Origin: Pseudorhodobacter antarcticus
GTDB lineage: Bacteria; Pseudomonadota; Alphaproteobacteria; Rhodobacterales; Rhodobacteraceae
Assembly (NCBI GenBank): GCA_945862435.1
Contig: CAMAXX010000006.1
Coordinates: 57,142-121,141 of the forward strand
Reading direction: 5' to 3'
DNA: 64,000 nt
Part shown: one piece after another, positions 8,195 to 18,431 of the stretch
Layout of the letters: each line of letters starts with the position of its first letter
Numbering within the stretch: position 1 is the stretch's first letter
Translations under genes and position numbers: made by a program
Notes under the pieces: model-generated
Seen by the model: only the letters and a program-made list of their open reading frames with translations
The model's database searches: none
Told to the model about the DNA's origin: nothing

Positions 8195-9574
8195 ATGTTG
8201 CAGCCGCCCCCAAACGCCGCCCCAATCAGCGATGCGCAGGCGTTTTTGGTCAAGTATCCTGACGTTGCCGCGATTGATATCGTGCTGACCGACGCACATG
8301 GCATTGGGCGCGGCAAATCCATTCGGCGGCACGAATTGGAAAGTCTGTATTTGGCAGGGCGAGGTATTCCCGCATCGATGTTCGCCCAAGACGTCGCGGG
8401 CGATGATGTGGCGGGAACGCGGCTGGTCATTACCGATGGCGGCGGGGATCTGCGCTGTTTTCCCATTGCGGGCACTCTTGGATATATGCCTGCTACAGGG
8501 CGCGGCCAAGTGCTGATATCGATGTATAATTCAGATGGAACAGGCTTTGCGCACGAGCCGCGGCATGCCTTGATCCGGCAGATCGAACGGGCGCAGGAGT
8601 TAGGCTATACTCCTATGGGCGCGCTGGAGGTGGAGTTTTACCTGATCGACCGCGAACGCACCGCTGATGGCCAAGTGCAGCCCGCGCGCTATCCACTGAC
8701 GGGGCGGCGCAGCCAGAACACCAACACCATGTCGGTGGACGAACTGGACGAAATGTCGCCCTTTTTTGACGCGGTTTATGAGGGGGCAAAGCAATTGGAC
8801 TTGCCGCTTGAGGCGCTGATTTCTGAATACTCGGTTGGCCAGTACGAGTTGACAATCCGCTACCGCGACCTTGCGCGCGCTGCCGATGATGTGGTTATCG
8901 CCAAGCGCCTCTTGCGGGCCACAGCGCGGCGTTTTGGGATGGAGGCCTGCTTTATGGCCAAACCATTCGGCGCGCAGGCCGGGTCTGGGATGCATTTGCA
9001 TTTGTCGCTGGCAGATAGCGCAGGTGCGAACCTGTTTGCTGACGCAAACACAGGTGATCTATCGCCCCTAATGCTGAATGCCATTGCAGGCATTCGCGCG
9101 GCCATCCCAGATACCATGGCGCTGCTTGCGCCGTTTCTAAATTCTTGGCGGCGCTTTTCCTCGGTAAACTACTCCCCCGCAAACGATACATGGGGAGTGG
9201 AAAACCGCACCGTGGCCCTGCGTGTGCCAGCGGGTGCAGGCAAGACGCGGCATTTTGAACATCGCGTTGCGGGGGTGGATGCCAACCCTTATCTTGTGGC
9301 AGCCGTGACATTGGGCGCTGCCTTAGATGGGATAGAAACAGGCGCAAATCCTGGCCCAGCGGTGACGGGCAGCGCCTATGATTTGCCAAAAAATCATGCT
9401 TTACCAAATACTTGGGAAAGTTCGATTGACGTTCTGGAAAACTCGACCTTTGCCCGCCGCATCTTGGGCGAAGCGCTGCATACAGGCTTTGTTGCTATTA
9501 AGCGGGCAGAAGTGCAGCGTATGGCGCTGGCCGTCAGTGCGGCGGAGTGGGATCTTTACGGATTTACCGTTTAG
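8195..9574 (+). CDS. Glutamine synthetase family protein (gamma-glutamylpolyamine synthetase-like)
   Basis: ATP-dependent amide or gamma-glutamyl ligase of the glutamine-synthetase fold, 459 residues. Landmarks are EVEFYLID, the GSGMHLHLSL stretch with catalytic-site His, NYSPANDTWGVENRT with the substrate region, and the adenylate-side FEHRVAGVDANPYL. The adenylylation-site Tyr loop of GlnA type I is not seen at the C-terminus, and the sequence looks more like the paralogues acting on putrescine or other amines. The substrate cannot be told from the sequence. ATG 8195 is chosen because AAAGGAAAC precedes it; the frame opens at 8150. Its stop overlaps the convergent Hint gene by 4 bases. Confidence 0.85.
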   Translation: MLQPPPNAAPISDAQAFLVKYPDVAAIDIVLTDAHGIGRGKSIRRHELESLYLAGRGIPASMFAQDVAGDDVAGTRLVITDGGGDLRCFPIAGTLGYMPATGRGQVLISMYNSDGTGFAHEPRHALIRQIERAQELGYTPMGALEVEFYLIDRERTADGQVQPARYPLTGRRSQNTNTMSVDELDEMSPFFDAVYEGAKQLDLPLEALISEYSVGQYELTIRYRDLARAADDVVIAKRLLRATARRFGMEACFMAKPFGAQAGSGMHLHLSLADSAGANLFADANTGDLSPLMLNAIAGIRAAIPDTMALLAPFLNSWRRFSSVNYSPANDTWGVENRTVALRVPAGAGKTRHFEHRVAGVDANPYLVAAVTLGAALDGIETGANPGPAVTGSAYDLPKNHALPNTWESSIDVLENSTFARRILGEALHTGFVAIKRAEVQRMALAVSAAEWDLYGFTV

Positions 9575-10653
9575 GCCACCTTGGTCACAATCCGCCCCAG
9601 CATGCGCATCAGCGCCACCGTTTCATAGCTGTTAAGGCACATCAGGGGCGCATCGCAAGTTTGGGCAAAGTCGCCCACTGCCAATGCAAGTTCGCCCTCT
9701 GCCGCGTCGCCAATCAGCGCCGCGCCTCCCAGATCAAGGCTAACCGCCGACACCACCGCGCGGCGATCTTCCGCCAGCGCTGTGCGCCCATCTACCACAT
9801 CGCCCGCAGCCACCAAAACCGCCTCGGTTCCAAAAAGATATTCCGCTGCGCTGCCCGAAACTACAAGGCGTTGATCTGCCGATACCAAAACATCCCCGCG
9901 CCTGTCATAAAACGGCGAACGTAGCAATATCGGCGCAAATGACCCGCGCGCTGGCAATTCCATATAATGCACTGCTCGCAGCGATTGCGGGCCGCGATCG
10001 GCGGTCATAACCACATCGCCCGCTTTTAAATTACCAGCGGCAACGGGTCCAAGCGAGGTATCTACCACAGTGCGCAGGCCAATCCACGGCGCGGCGCGCG
10101 GCACATCCATGCTGCGCGAAAAGCCAAACCACAGCACAGTGGGGTCAAAATTACCCTTTTTGCAGATGTCTTCTGCATCGCGGTTGGCAAATGCAATGGC
10201 ACCGGTTCCTTGGGCTGCAGCCAAAGGTGCGCTGCCCGTCAGGCTGGATAGCCGAAGCGTCCAATTACCTTTGGCGCTGTCAAAGTAATAGGTCAGCCGC
10301 CCCGCCTCTGCGCTGCTGGCAGGGAAAGCAGGCAGGCTTGCGCGCAGCAGTTTTGCCCCCTCGCGGTGGAGCAGCGACAGCGCCCCATCTGGGCCAACAA
10401 ACACGGCAAAGCTGCGCTGAACACCTTGATTTGTTTGCAAATTGATCAGCACTTTGCCGCGCGGCAGGGGCAGGCGCAACTCGGCTACAAATGTGCCGCT
10501 GTCCAGCACTTGAAACGGATTGGCCCAAGGGTCAACCAAGCCTTTGCCCGAAAGGGCCAGCCAATCTTGGATCGGGCGCGTGCCAAAGGGCAGCACGGAT
10601 TTTGGGGGCAATGCGCCCATTTGTGCAATGGAAATCGCGGCACGCTGGGCCAT
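9571..10653 (-). CDS. Hint-domain (Hedgehog/intein-like) protein lacking the usual N-terminal cysteine
   Basis: A 360-residue protein. The first ~180 residues are beta-rich and resemble a lectin-like module (VLDSGTFVAELRLPLPRGKV, LTYYFDSAKGNWTLRLSSL). From about residue 190 a Hint-like domain follows: a TVVDTSLGPVAAGNLKAGD strand pair, VMTADRGPQSLRAVHY, then VLVSADQRLVVSGS and VAAGDVVDG. This is the arrangement of the many Hint-domain proteins of Rhodobacterales. Where active domains start with a cysteine nucleophile (typically CFTPGT), this one reads PWIGLRTVVDTS with no Cys, so autoprocessing is doubtful. No signal peptide is visible. Confidence 0.7.
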   Translation of the reverse strand: MAQRAAISIAQMGALPPKSVLPFGTRPIQDWLALSGKGLVDPWANPFQVLDSGTFVAELRLPLPRGKVLINLQTNQGVQRSFAVFVGPDGALSLLHREGAKLLRASLPAFPASSAEAGRLTYYFDSAKGNWTLRLSSLTGSAPLAAAQGTGAIAFANRDAEDICKKGNFDPTVLWFGFSRSMDVPRAAPWIGLRTVVDTSLGPVAAGNLKAGDVVMTADRGPQSLRAVHYMELPARGSFAPILLRSPFYDRRGDVLVSADQRLVVSGSAAEYLFGTEAVLVAAGDVVDGRTALAEDRRAVVSAVSLDLGGAALIGDAAEGELALAVGDFAQTCDAPLMCLNSYETVALMRMLGRIVTKVA

Positions 10654-10911
10654 GGTCTTTGCCTGTCCTTTTGCCCCAATTTGTGGCTCATGACCAAAAA
10701 CTTGGGTTTAGGCCAAGCTTTGTTTTGATTATGTCATCAGACTGCTCGGCCTGATATTGCCCCGTTTGGGATCGTTTACATTACCTTAGATTGCCACGCC
10801 ACCCGCGCCCTGTCACCCCAAAATTGCAACCCCCATGACAACCCTGTGCGCTAGTGTTGCCTATAGGCCGCAGGCGCGCTAGGTCTGAGCCAAATTCCCC
10901 AAGGTGATGCT

Positions 10912-12066
10912 GTGCCAGATTTTTCCCCACTTGACCCTGTTCAACTGACCGCCGATTTGGTGCGCTGCCCAACAGTCACCCCCGCTGAGGGTGGCGCACT
11001 GCTGCTGCTGCGAGGCATTTTGGAAAATGCGGGCTTTGTCTGCACCCGCGTTGATCGCGGCGACACCCCTAATCTGTTCGCCCGCTGGGGCGTGAAAGGA
11101 GCCAATAAATCTTTTGGTTTCAATGGCCATACCGATGTTGTGCCTCTGGGCGATGCACAGGCATGGACACATGACCCCTTTGGCGCAGAAATTATCGATG
11201 GCTTTCTGTATGGGCGTGGCGCGACCGATATGAAATCGGGCGTGGCTGCCTTTGTCGCCGCAGCGGTGGATTTTTTGCGCCAAACGCCCCCGGATGGCGC
11301 CGTGATTATCGCCATTACGGGCGACGAAGAGGATAAAGCAGTGGACGGCACCCCAGCCCTGTTGGATTATATGGCCGCGCAGGGTGAGAGGATGACCCAT
11401 TGTTTGGTGGGCGAGCCGACATGCCCTAATGTTATGGGCGAGATGATGAAAATAGGGCGACGCGGCAGCCTTACGGCGCATTTCACCGCGCGCGGTGTGC
11501 AGGGCCATTCCGCCTATCCTGACCGCGCCAAAAACCCGATGTCGGCACTGGTTACACTAATGGCGCGGCTGGAAGCTGATCCGCTGGATACGGGAACCGA
11601 GCATTTTGACGCCTCGACTTTGGCGATCACCACCATTGATTGCGGCAACCCCGCCACCAATGTTATCCCCGCGCAGGGACGCGCCACGGTAAACATCCGC
11701 TTTAATGATGCCCATTCAGGGGCCAGCGTTTCTGACTGGCTGCACGCACATGCGGCAAAGGTGCAGGCGCAGACGGGCGTGCAGATTGATACCCGCATTA
11801 CGATTTCTGGTGAAAGTTTCCTAACCCCCTTGGGTGACTTTTCGGCGCTTATCTCAAATGCCGTGCAGGCCGAGTTGGGGCGCGCGCCGCAGCCCTCGAC
11901 ATCGGGCGGCACATCCGACGCCCGCTTTGTCAAAGATCATTGCCCCGTGGTGGAATTTGGCCTTGTCGGGCGCACAATGCACCAAGTGGATGAACGAGTA
12001 GAAGTAGTGCAAATACATCAGCTTAAGGCGATTTATGGCCGCATTTTGCAGAATTATTTCGCATGA
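10912..12066 (+). CDS. dapE: Succinyl-diaminopimelate desuccinylase
   Basis: Hydrolyses N-succinyl-LL-2,6-diaminopimelate to LL-diaminopimelate and succinate in the lysine/peptidoglycan pathway. It has 384 residues of the M20 family. Metal and catalytic segments are intact: [11 protein letters not shown], the [15 protein letters not shown] block, and [11 protein letters not shown] with the general-base Glu, then the C-terminal GGTSDARF and a histidine ligand in [11 protein letters not shown]. The start is a GTG at 10912 giving [12 protein letters not shown]; an ATG five bases upstream is in another frame. It heads a plus-strand run and overlaps the acetyltransferase ATG by 4 bases. dapB lies 15 kb away, so the pathway genes are scattered. 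Confidence 0.95.
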   Translation: MPDFSPLDPVQLTADLVRCPTVTPAEGGALLLLRGILENAGFVCTRVDRGDTPNLFARWGVKGANKSFGFNGHTDVVPLGDAQAWTHDPFGAEIIDGFLYGRGATDMKSGVAAFVAAAVDFLRQTPPDGAVIIAITGDEEDKAVDGTPALLDYMAAQGERMTHCLVGEPTCPNVMGEMMKIGRRGSLTAHFTARGVQGHSAYPDRAKNPMSALVTLMARLEADPLDTGTEHFDASTLAITTIDCGNPATNVIPAQGRATVNIRFNDAHSGASVSDWLHAHAAKVQAQTGVQIDTRITISGESFLTPLGDFSALISNAVQAELGRAPQPSTSGGTSDARFVKDHCPVVEFGLVGRTMHQVDERVEVVQIHQLKAIYGRILQNYFA

Positions 12067-12491
12067 TTTCCGTCGTCCAAACCCGCGATATCACAACCTG
12101 CCGCGCCCTGCGTCGCATTGTTTTTATCGAAGAACAAGGCGTGCCCGAGGTGGACGAGCTTGACGATCTGGACGAAATCGCCACCCACCTTTTGGCCCAT
12201 ATCGGCGGGCAAGCCGTTGGATCGGCACGGCTTTTGACATTTGGCGATACGGGCAAAATTGGGCGCGTTTGTGTGCTAAAGGCGGCTCGCGGGCAGGGTG
12301 TTGGCGCGGCCCTAACCCGGGCCGCCATTGACCATTTCGCCGCTTTGGGTTTGGCAAAAGCAAAACTTTCTGCCCAAACCTCTGCCTTGCCATTTTATGA
12401 AAACCTTGGCTTTACTGCCCATGGCTCTGTCTATCTGGACGCAGGGATTGACCACCGCGATATGCAGCTTTTGCTGCGCCCCCTCGCGTGA
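12063..12491 (+). CDS. GNAT family N-acetyltransferase (ElaA-like)
   Basis: A 142-residue acetyl-CoA-dependent transferase. The N-terminal part ([20 protein letters not shown]) and the acetyl-CoA loop [20 protein letters not shown] (Q/R-x-x-G-x-G/A form) define the fold, followed by the [10 protein letters not shown] motif. The early [11 protein letters not shown] segment is characteristic of ElaA/YjcF-like members. The substrate is unknown. Its ATG overlaps the dapE stop by 4 bases, and the RNase R gene starts 12 bases downstream, so it sits in a compact operon. Confidence 0.85.
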   Translation: MISVVQTRDITTCRALRRIVFIEEQGVPEVDELDDLDEIATHLLAHIGGQAVGSARLLTFGDTGKIGRVCVLKAARGQGVGAALTRAAIDHFAALGLAKAKLSAQTSALPFYENLGFTAHGSVYLDAGIDHRDMQLLLRPLA

Positions 12492-12503
12492 TATGCCCCA
12501 GCG

Positions 12504-14765
12504 ATGATCGATACTCCCTCGAAAGACGAACTGCGCCAATGGATCACCGATCACCCCGATCAGGCGACCAAACGAGATATTGCCACGGCTTTTAACATTC
12601 GCGGTGCTGGCAAAATCACCCTCAAACGTCTGCTGGCTGAGTTAGAGGAAGAGGGCGAAGTCCCCGCTCGCAAAGCGCGCATATTGGGCCGTGTGGACAA
12701 CCCCGATCTGCCCCCTGTGGCCGTTTTGATGGTGCAAGCCCCCGATAGTAACGGTGATCTATTCGCCAAGCCATTGGAGGAGGAGCATCTTGCATCCACC
12801 GCGCGCATTCTGATCCGTCCTCAAAAGGGCGACCCAGCCTTGGCGGAAGGGGCCCGCATTTTGGCTCGCCTTACCCCTGAGGCAGGCGAAGATTACACCC
12901 ACACCGCCCGCCTGATTCGCGCGCTCGGGGGCACGGCGCTGAAAGTTATCGGTGTGTTCCGCGCTACCAACGAGGGCGGTCGCATCATGCCCATCGACAA
13001 GGGCGCAGAAAAAGAATGGGCCGTGCCATCGGTGCATTTGAACGGCGCGCGCGACGGCGAATTGGTCGAGGCCGAGCAGATCGGCGCGCGCAAAAACGGC
13101 GGCCGCCTTGGCCTGCCGCAGGCCCGCATTACGCTTGTTCTGGGCGACCCATCTGCGGCAAAGTCGGTCTCGCTGATTGCCATTCATCAACACGGAATTC
13201 CAGATTCATTCCCCGACGCTGTGGTGGCCGAGGCCGAAGCAGCGCAGTCCGCACCCTTGGCCCGCCGCACCGATCTGCGTCATTTGGATTTGGTCACCAT
13301 CGACCCTATTGATGCCCGCGACCGCGACGATGCTTTGCTGGCCATGCCCGATGGTCAAGGCGGGCACATCGTTTGGGTCGCCATCGCCGATGTCGCCCAT
13401 TATGTGCGCCCCGCAAGCCCGCTTGACCGCGAGGCGCGAAAGCGCGGTAATTCCACCTATTTCCCTGACCGCGTTGTGCCGATGCTGCCAGATGCGCTGT
13501 CGGGCAATTTGTGCAGCCTGCATCAAGACGTTGACCGCGCCTGTTTGGCCGTAGAAATGCGTTTTGATGCGGGTGGGCAAAAGATAAGCCACAACTTTGT
13601 CCGCGGCCTCATGCGCTCGCGCGCCTCATTAAACTATGGGCAGGTGCAGGCGGCCGTTGACGGTGCACCTGATGTGCAAACCCAACCGCTTCTGGACAAT
13701 GTTCTGCGTCCGCTTTACGCCGCCTACGTCGCGCTTAAAAAAGCGCGCGCGTTGCGTCAGCCGCTGGATCTAGAACTTCCTGAACGAAAGATCATATTGG
13801 ATGAAGAAGGCCGCGTGACTTCGGTATCCTTCCGTGACCGTTTTGATGCGCATAAGCTGATTGAAGAGTTCATGATCGCCGCCAACGTCGCCGCGGCCGA
13901 GGAATTGAACTCCAAAAAGTCCCCGCTTTTGTTTCGCGTGCACGAAGAGCCTAGCCCCGAAAAACTGGACGCACTGCGCGAAGTGGCGCAGGCTTCGGGC
14001 TTTGTTTTAGCCAAGGGGCAGGTGCTGCAAACAGCACATTTGAACCGCCTTTTGGCACAAGCAGCCGGCACGGATTTTGACGAATTGATGAACATCACCA
14101 CCCTGCGGTCGATGACGCAGGCCTATTACTCGCCGCAGAATTTTGGCCATTTTGGACTGGCCTTGCGCAATTATGCACACTTCACCTCGCCCATCCGCCG
14201 TTATTCTGACCTGATCGTTCATCGCGCCCTTATTGCTGCGCACCTTTGGGGGGATGACGGGCTAACCCCCTGGGATATCGAAAATCTACCTGAGACTGCC
14301 AAGCAGATTTCGGATACGGAACGAAGGTCTATGCTGGCCGAACGCGATACATCTGACCGCTATCTCGCCGCCTTTTTGGCCGATAGGGTTGGGGCCGAAT
14401 TTTCGGGTCGCGTGTCGGGCGTGCAGCGATTCGGTCTTTTTGTCAAACTTGATGAAACGGGGGCCGATGGGCTGGTTCCCGTGCGCAGCATCGGTCGCGA
14501 ATTTTTCCATTATGACCCCGACACTCAGGTGCTGATCGGCGCCGAATCGGGCCAAGTTTTGGGCGCTGGCCTGCGTGTGACTGTCCGCCTTGCAGAAGCA
14601 ACCCCGCTGACGGGCGGGCTGATTTTAGACCTGTTGCATGTCGAAGGCGCGAGCCTTGCAACGGGCCGCAGCGCCAAGGGTAAATCTGGCGGGCGCAAAT
14701 CCAGCACTGCGGCCGTAAAAGCTGCAAAAACCGCCCGCAAAGTGCTGCGCAAACGGCGGGGCTAA
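12504..14765 (+). CDS. rnr: Ribonuclease R
   Basis: Processive 3'-to-5' exoribonuclease that degrades structured RNA. It has 753 residues, matching alphaproteobacterial RNase R. Order: N-terminal winged helix (KRDIATAFNIRGAGKITLKRLLAELEEEG), cold-shock domains, the RNB catalytic domain from about residue 260 with the Asp cluster in TIDPIDARDRDDAL, the SPIRRYSDLIVHRAL signature, a C-terminal S1 domain (RVSGVQRFGLFVKLDETGADG), and a Lys/Arg-rich tail (SAKGKSGGRKSS to RKVLRKRRG) likely to bind RNA. It lies between the acetyltransferase and a lytic transglycosylase gene in one tight plus-strand run. Confidence 0.96.
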   Translation: MIDTPSKDELRQWITDHPDQATKRDIATAFNIRGAGKITLKRLLAELEEEGEVPARKARILGRVDNPDLPPVAVLMVQAPDSNGDLFAKPLEEEHLASTARILIRPQKGDPALAEGARILARLTPEAGEDYTHTARLIRALGGTALKVIGVFRATNEGGRIMPIDKGAEKEWAVPSVHLNGARDGELVEAEQIGARKNGGRLGLPQARITLVLGDPSAAKSVSLIAIHQHGIPDSFPDAVVAEAEAAQSAPLARRTDLRHLDLVTIDPIDARDRDDALLAMPDGQGGHIVWVAIADVAHYVRPASPLDREARKRGNSTYFPDRVVPMLPDALSGNLCSLHQDVDRACLAVEMRFDAGGQKISHNFVRGLMRSRASLNYGQVQAAVDGAPDVQTQPLLDNVLRPLYAAYVALKKARALRQPLDLELPERKIILDEEGRVTSVSFRDRFDAHKLIEEFMIAANVAAAEELNSKKSPLLFRVHEEPSPEKLDALREVAQASGFVLAKGQVLQTAHLNRLLAQAAGTDFDELMNITTLRSMTQAYYSPQNFGHFGLALRNYAHFTSPIRRYSDLIVHRALIAAHLWGDDGLTPWDIENLPETAKQISDTERRSMLAERDTSDRYLAAFLADRVGAEFSGRVSGVQRFGLFVKLDETGADGLVPVRSIGREFFHYDPDTQVLIGAESGQVLGAGLRVTVRLAEATPLTGGLILDLLHVEGASLATGRSAKGKSGGRKSSTAAVKAAKTARKVLRKRRG

Positions 14766-14767
14766 TC

Positions 14768-15985
14768 ATGCGCGTGGCCCTAATGCTTGCTGCTTGTCTA
14801 ACGCTCGTCCAGTCCCCCGCACATGCACAACAGGAGGCGCTGATCTTGCCGCCCATTGACAGTTATACCGCCACAGGTCTTGCAGAATGGCAGATGAATT
14901 TCAAAACACGCGCGCTTGCGCAGGGCATTCCTGAACCAGCGTTCGATTTGGCGTTTCGTGATGTTCAGCTTTTGTCCGATGTCATCGACAAAGACCGCCG
15001 CCAAGACGAATTCACCCGCACCATTTGGGACTATCTAGATCGTGCCGTGTCGGATGATCGCATAGCATCGGGCCGTAAGGCATTGACAGAAAACGCGAAG
15101 ATCCTAGCCCAAATTGAGTCTCGCTTTGGCGTTGAAGCTGGCGTTGTGGTTGCCATTTGGGGGTTGGAAAGCGCCTATGGCGCGGTGCGCGGCGATGTTC
15201 CCGCCATATCCGCTCTTGCCAGCCTTGCCTATGAAGGCCGCCGTTCTGTGTTTTTTGAAGGCGAGTTGATTGCCCTGATGCAAACGATGGCAGAAGGAAA
15301 GGTTAACCCTGAACAATTGTTTGGGTCTTGGGCTGGGGCGATGGGGCACACGCAGTTTATGCCCTCCAGCTATCGCGCCTTAGCGGTAGATTTTTCGGGG
15401 GGGGATGCGCCCAACATTTGGGATAATGACCCAAGCGATGCACTTGCATCCGCCGCCGCTTATTTGGCGAAATCGGGTTGGAAAAAGGGCCTGCCTTGGG
15501 GCGTCGAGGTGATTTTGCCGCCTAATTTCGACTATGACATCGCAGGCAATCGCACGCAAAAGCCGCACAGTGCTTGGGCGGCTATGGGGGTCAAGCCTGC
15601 GGACGGTGGTGATTTGCCCGATGCTTGGGGCTCGGTCATTCTGCCAGCAGGCGCGCGCGGCCCTGCGTTTCTGGTGACTGACAATTTCGCCGCGATTGAA
15701 ACCTACAACCGCGCGGACAGTTATGTGATTGCCGTGGGCCATTTGTCTGACCGTATCAAGGGCGGCAAACCTTTCGTTCAGGAATGGCCGCGCGATCTGC
15801 GGGTTTTGACTTTGGACGAACGCAAATCTATGCAACAGGCTTTGCTGGATCGAGGCCTTTATGCGGGGCAGGCCGATGGCAAAATCGGCCCCTTGTCCGT
15901 TGCCGCGATTAAGGCGCTTCAGCGTAGTGTGGGGCGCATTCCAGATGGTTATGCCAGCACTGAAGTTTTGGATTTACTGAAATAA
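14768..15985 (+). CDS. Lytic murein transglycosylase (MltB type) with peptidoglycan-binding domain
   Basis: Cleaves the MurNAc-GlcNAc bond of peptidoglycan to give 1,6-anhydro ends. It has 405 residues with a signal peptide (MRVALMLAACLTLVQSPAHA), then the SLT_2 catalytic domain with E134 in AIWGLESAYGAVRG and the SWAGAMGHTQFMPSSY segment. The last ~60 residues form a PG_binding_1 domain (LDRGLYAGQADGKIGPLSVA). Although the leader contains LAAC, no typical lipobox spacing supports lipidation. The ATG follows the RNase R stop by 2 bases and the stop is 4 bases before the hrpB ATG. Confidence 0.93.
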   Translation: MRVALMLAACLTLVQSPAHAQQEALILPPIDSYTATGLAEWQMNFKTRALAQGIPEPAFDLAFRDVQLLSDVIDKDRRQDEFTRTIWDYLDRAVSDDRIASGRKALTENAKILAQIESRFGVEAGVVVAIWGLESAYGAVRGDVPAISALASLAYEGRRSVFFEGELIALMQTMAEGKVNPEQLFGSWAGAMGHTQFMPSSYRALAVDFSGGDAPNIWDNDPSDALASAAAYLAKSGWKKGLPWGVEVILPPNFDYDIAGNRTQKPHSAWAAMGVKPADGGDLPDAWGSVILPAGARGPAFLVTDNFAAIETYNRADSYVIAVGHLSDRIKGGKPFVQEWPRDLRVLTLDERKSMQQALLDRGLYAGQADGKIGPLSVAAIKALQRSVGRIPDGYASTEVLDLLK

Positions 15986-15989
15986 TCTG

Positions 15990-18431
15990 ATGTTCGATCT
16001 GCCCATCATCGCCATTTACCCAAGCTTGCGCGCCGCCATCGCGCAGCGCAAAATGGCCGTTATCGAAGCGCCTCCCGGCGCGGGCAAAACCACCGGCGTG
16101 CCGCTGGATTTGCTGGCAAGTGGCTTGATTGCGGGCCGCATCATCATGCTAGAACCGCGCCGCCTCGCTGCCCGCGCTGCCGCCGAGCGAATGGCGGAAA
16201 CGCTGGAAGAAGCTGTTGGACAGACAGTAGGCTACCGCATTCGGGGCGAATCCAAAACCAGTTCAGCCACCCGTATCGAAGTGGTCACCGAAGGTATTCT
16301 AACGCGCATGATTCAGTCCGACCCTGAACTGCGCGGCGTCGGTGCGGTGATTTTTGACGAATTTCACGAGCGGAGTTTGAATGCCGATTTAGGCCTTGCC
16401 CTTACGTTGGAAATTCGTGGCGCGCTGCGCGAGGATTTGGTGATTATTGTCATGTCCGCCACGCTCGACGGCGCCCCCGTTGCAGAGCTGATGGGTGATG
16501 CGCCGCGCATCACTTCCGAAGGGCGGGCCTTTGCCGTGGAAACGCGCTGGCTGCCGCGCAGCCCAGATGCCAGCCTGCGTTACCCTGCGATGATGGCGGG
16601 GCTTGTCGCGCAGGCGGTGGACGACACTACAGGGGGCCTACTGGTGTTTCTACCTGGTGAAAGGGAAATCCGCCAAGTCGAAGCCCTGCTATCGGGCAAA
16701 GTCGCGGGTTGCGACATTCGCCCGCTATTTGGCGCGATGGAGTTTTCAGCCCAGCGCGCCGCCCTAGCGCCCAGCCAGCAGCGCAAGATTGTGCTGGCGA
16801 CCTCTATTGCCGAAACCTCGTTGACCATTCCTGATATTCGAGTTGTGGTTGATGGCGGGCGGGCGCGGCGGGCGCGTTTTGACCCTGCCTCTGGCATGTC
16901 GCGGCTTGTGACCGAACGGGTTTCGCGCGCCGAGGCTACCCAACGTGCTGGCCGTGCTGGGCGCGTCGCGGCGGGCATATGCTATCGCGCATGGACAAAG
17001 GGCGAAGAGGGCGCGCTGGCGGCCTTTCCGCCGCCCGAAATTGTGGTAGCTGACCTGACATCGCTGGCGCTGGAACTTGCGCAGTGGGGCAGTGATGACC
17101 TGCCTTTCCTGACCCCAGCGCCTGCACCTGCATTGGCCGAGGCGCGGGCGCTTCTGGAGGAACTGGGCGCATTAGCGGGCGGGCGCATAACCGAACATGG
17201 CCGTGCTTTGGCCGCCCTGCCGCTGCACCCTCGTCTTGGGCATATGTTGCTGCGCGCCGGCCCATCTGCAGCCCCAATTGCCGCCCTTTTGGGCGAGCGT
17301 GACCCCCTACGCGGCGCGCCAGCCGATTTAAACCTGCGCCTTGCCGCCCTGCGTGATACCAAACAATTTGAACGCAACCATCCATATCCCGTCGCGCACA
17401 CAACGCTACAGCGCGTTCGCGATGAGGCCAAACGCCTTGCCCGCGTTTTGTCGCCAGGGTCTGAGGACGCTGGGTTTTCTGCAGCCCAGATGGCCGCGCT
17501 AGCCTACCCTGACCGTGTTGGTCTGCGCCGCGCGGGCGATGCACCGCGCTGGGTTTTGTCAGGCGGTAAGGGCGCTGTCATGTCGGCTGGCCAATCGCTA
17601 TCTTCGGAGCGGTTGATCGTGGCGATAGATTTGGACGGCGATCCGCGCGAGGCGGCAGTGCGCGGGGCCATCGCCCTGTCCGAGGGCGAGTTGCGCGCGC
17701 TTTATTCCGCTGAAATCACGTGGCGTACCATTTGCACATGGTCGCGTCGCGAAGGCAAAGTCTTGGCGCGCAGGCAGGAAACCTTTGGCGCGCTGGTGTT
17801 GGCCGATCAGGTCTGGACGGGGGCTGCGCCCGAAGATTTCGCCCGCGCCGCGTTGGAAGGGTTACGCAGTATCGGCTTGTCCTTTACACCCGCCGCCCGC
17901 CGTCTGCGCGCGCGGATTGAACTGGCGCGCGGGGGCAGCGACGCATGGCCCGATTGCAGCAATGCGGGCTTGCTTGCCAGCGCGGAAAACTGGCTTTTAC
18001 CTTACATAAGCAAATGCAAAACCGAAGCCGATCTACGCGCGCTGGATATGACCGAAGCCTTGAAAAACCGCCTGTCATGGGATCAGACGCAAGCGCTGAA
18101 CCGCATCGCCCCCGCCCATTTTGAAACCCCCTTGGGCCGCCATGTTCCGATTGATTACGAAGGCGAGGCCCCCGCGATTGAAATTCGCATTCAGGAAATG
18201 TTTGGCGTCACCCAACACCCAGTTGTTGGCGCGGCCCAAACCCCTTTGCGGGTAACGCTGTTATCGCCGAGCCAAAAGCCGATCCAAGTAACGCAAGATA
18301 TTCCCCGTTTTTGGGCCACGTCATATGCAGATGTGCGCAAAGATATGCGCGGCGAATATCCGCGCCATCCATGGCCCGAAGACCCACGCGAGGCCGAGCC
18401 GACACTGCGCGCCAAGCCGAGGGGAACTTAG
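15990..18431 (+). CDS. hrpB: ATP-dependent helicase HrpB
   Basis: DEAH/RHA-type RNA helicase of unclear cellular role. It has 813 residues, the usual length. Visible motifs in order: Walker A APPGAGKTT near residue 28, LEPRRLAARAAA, DEFHERS (DExH form), MSATLDG, LVFLPGEREIRQ, ATSIAETSLTIPDI, and TQRAGRAGR. The C-terminal half contains the HrpB-specific region, ending with RHPWPEDPREAEPTLRAKPR. It is the last gene of the dapE-to-hrpB run. Its stop overlaps the convergent RgpF-like gene by 4 bases. Confidence 0.95.
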   Translation: MFDLPIIAIYPSLRAAIAQRKMAVIEAPPGAGKTTGVPLDLLASGLIAGRIIMLEPRRLAARAAAERMAETLEEAVGQTVGYRIRGESKTSSATRIEVVTEGILTRMIQSDPELRGVGAVIFDEFHERSLNADLGLALTLEIRGALREDLVIIVMSATLDGAPVAELMGDAPRITSEGRAFAVETRWLPRSPDASLRYPAMMAGLVAQAVDDTTGGLLVFLPGEREIRQVEALLSGKVAGCDIRPLFGAMEFSAQRAALAPSQQRKIVLATSIAETSLTIPDIRVVVDGGRARRARFDPASGMSRLVTERVSRAEATQRAGRAGRVAAGICYRAWTKGEEGALAAFPPPEIVVADLTSLALELAQWGSDDLPFLTPAPAPALAEARALLEELGALAGGRITEHGRALAALPLHPRLGHMLLRAGPSAAPIAALLGERDPLRGAPADLNLRLAALRDTKQFERNHPYPVAHTTLQRVRDEAKRLARVLSPGSEDAGFSAAQMAALAYPDRVGLRRAGDAPRWVLSGGKGAVMSAGQSLSSERLIVAIDLDGDPREAAVRGAIALSEGELRALYSAEITWRTICTWSRREGKVLARRQETFGALVLADQVWTGAAPEDFARAALEGLRSIGLSFTPAARRLRARIELARGGSDAWPDCSNAGLLASAENWLLPYISKCKTEADLRALDMTEALKNRLSWDQTQALNRIAPAHFETPLGRHVPIDYEGEAPAIEIRIQEMFGVTQHPVVGAAQTPLRVTLLSPSQKPIQVTQDIPRFWATSYADVRKDMRGEYPRHPWPEDPREAEPTLRAKPRGT

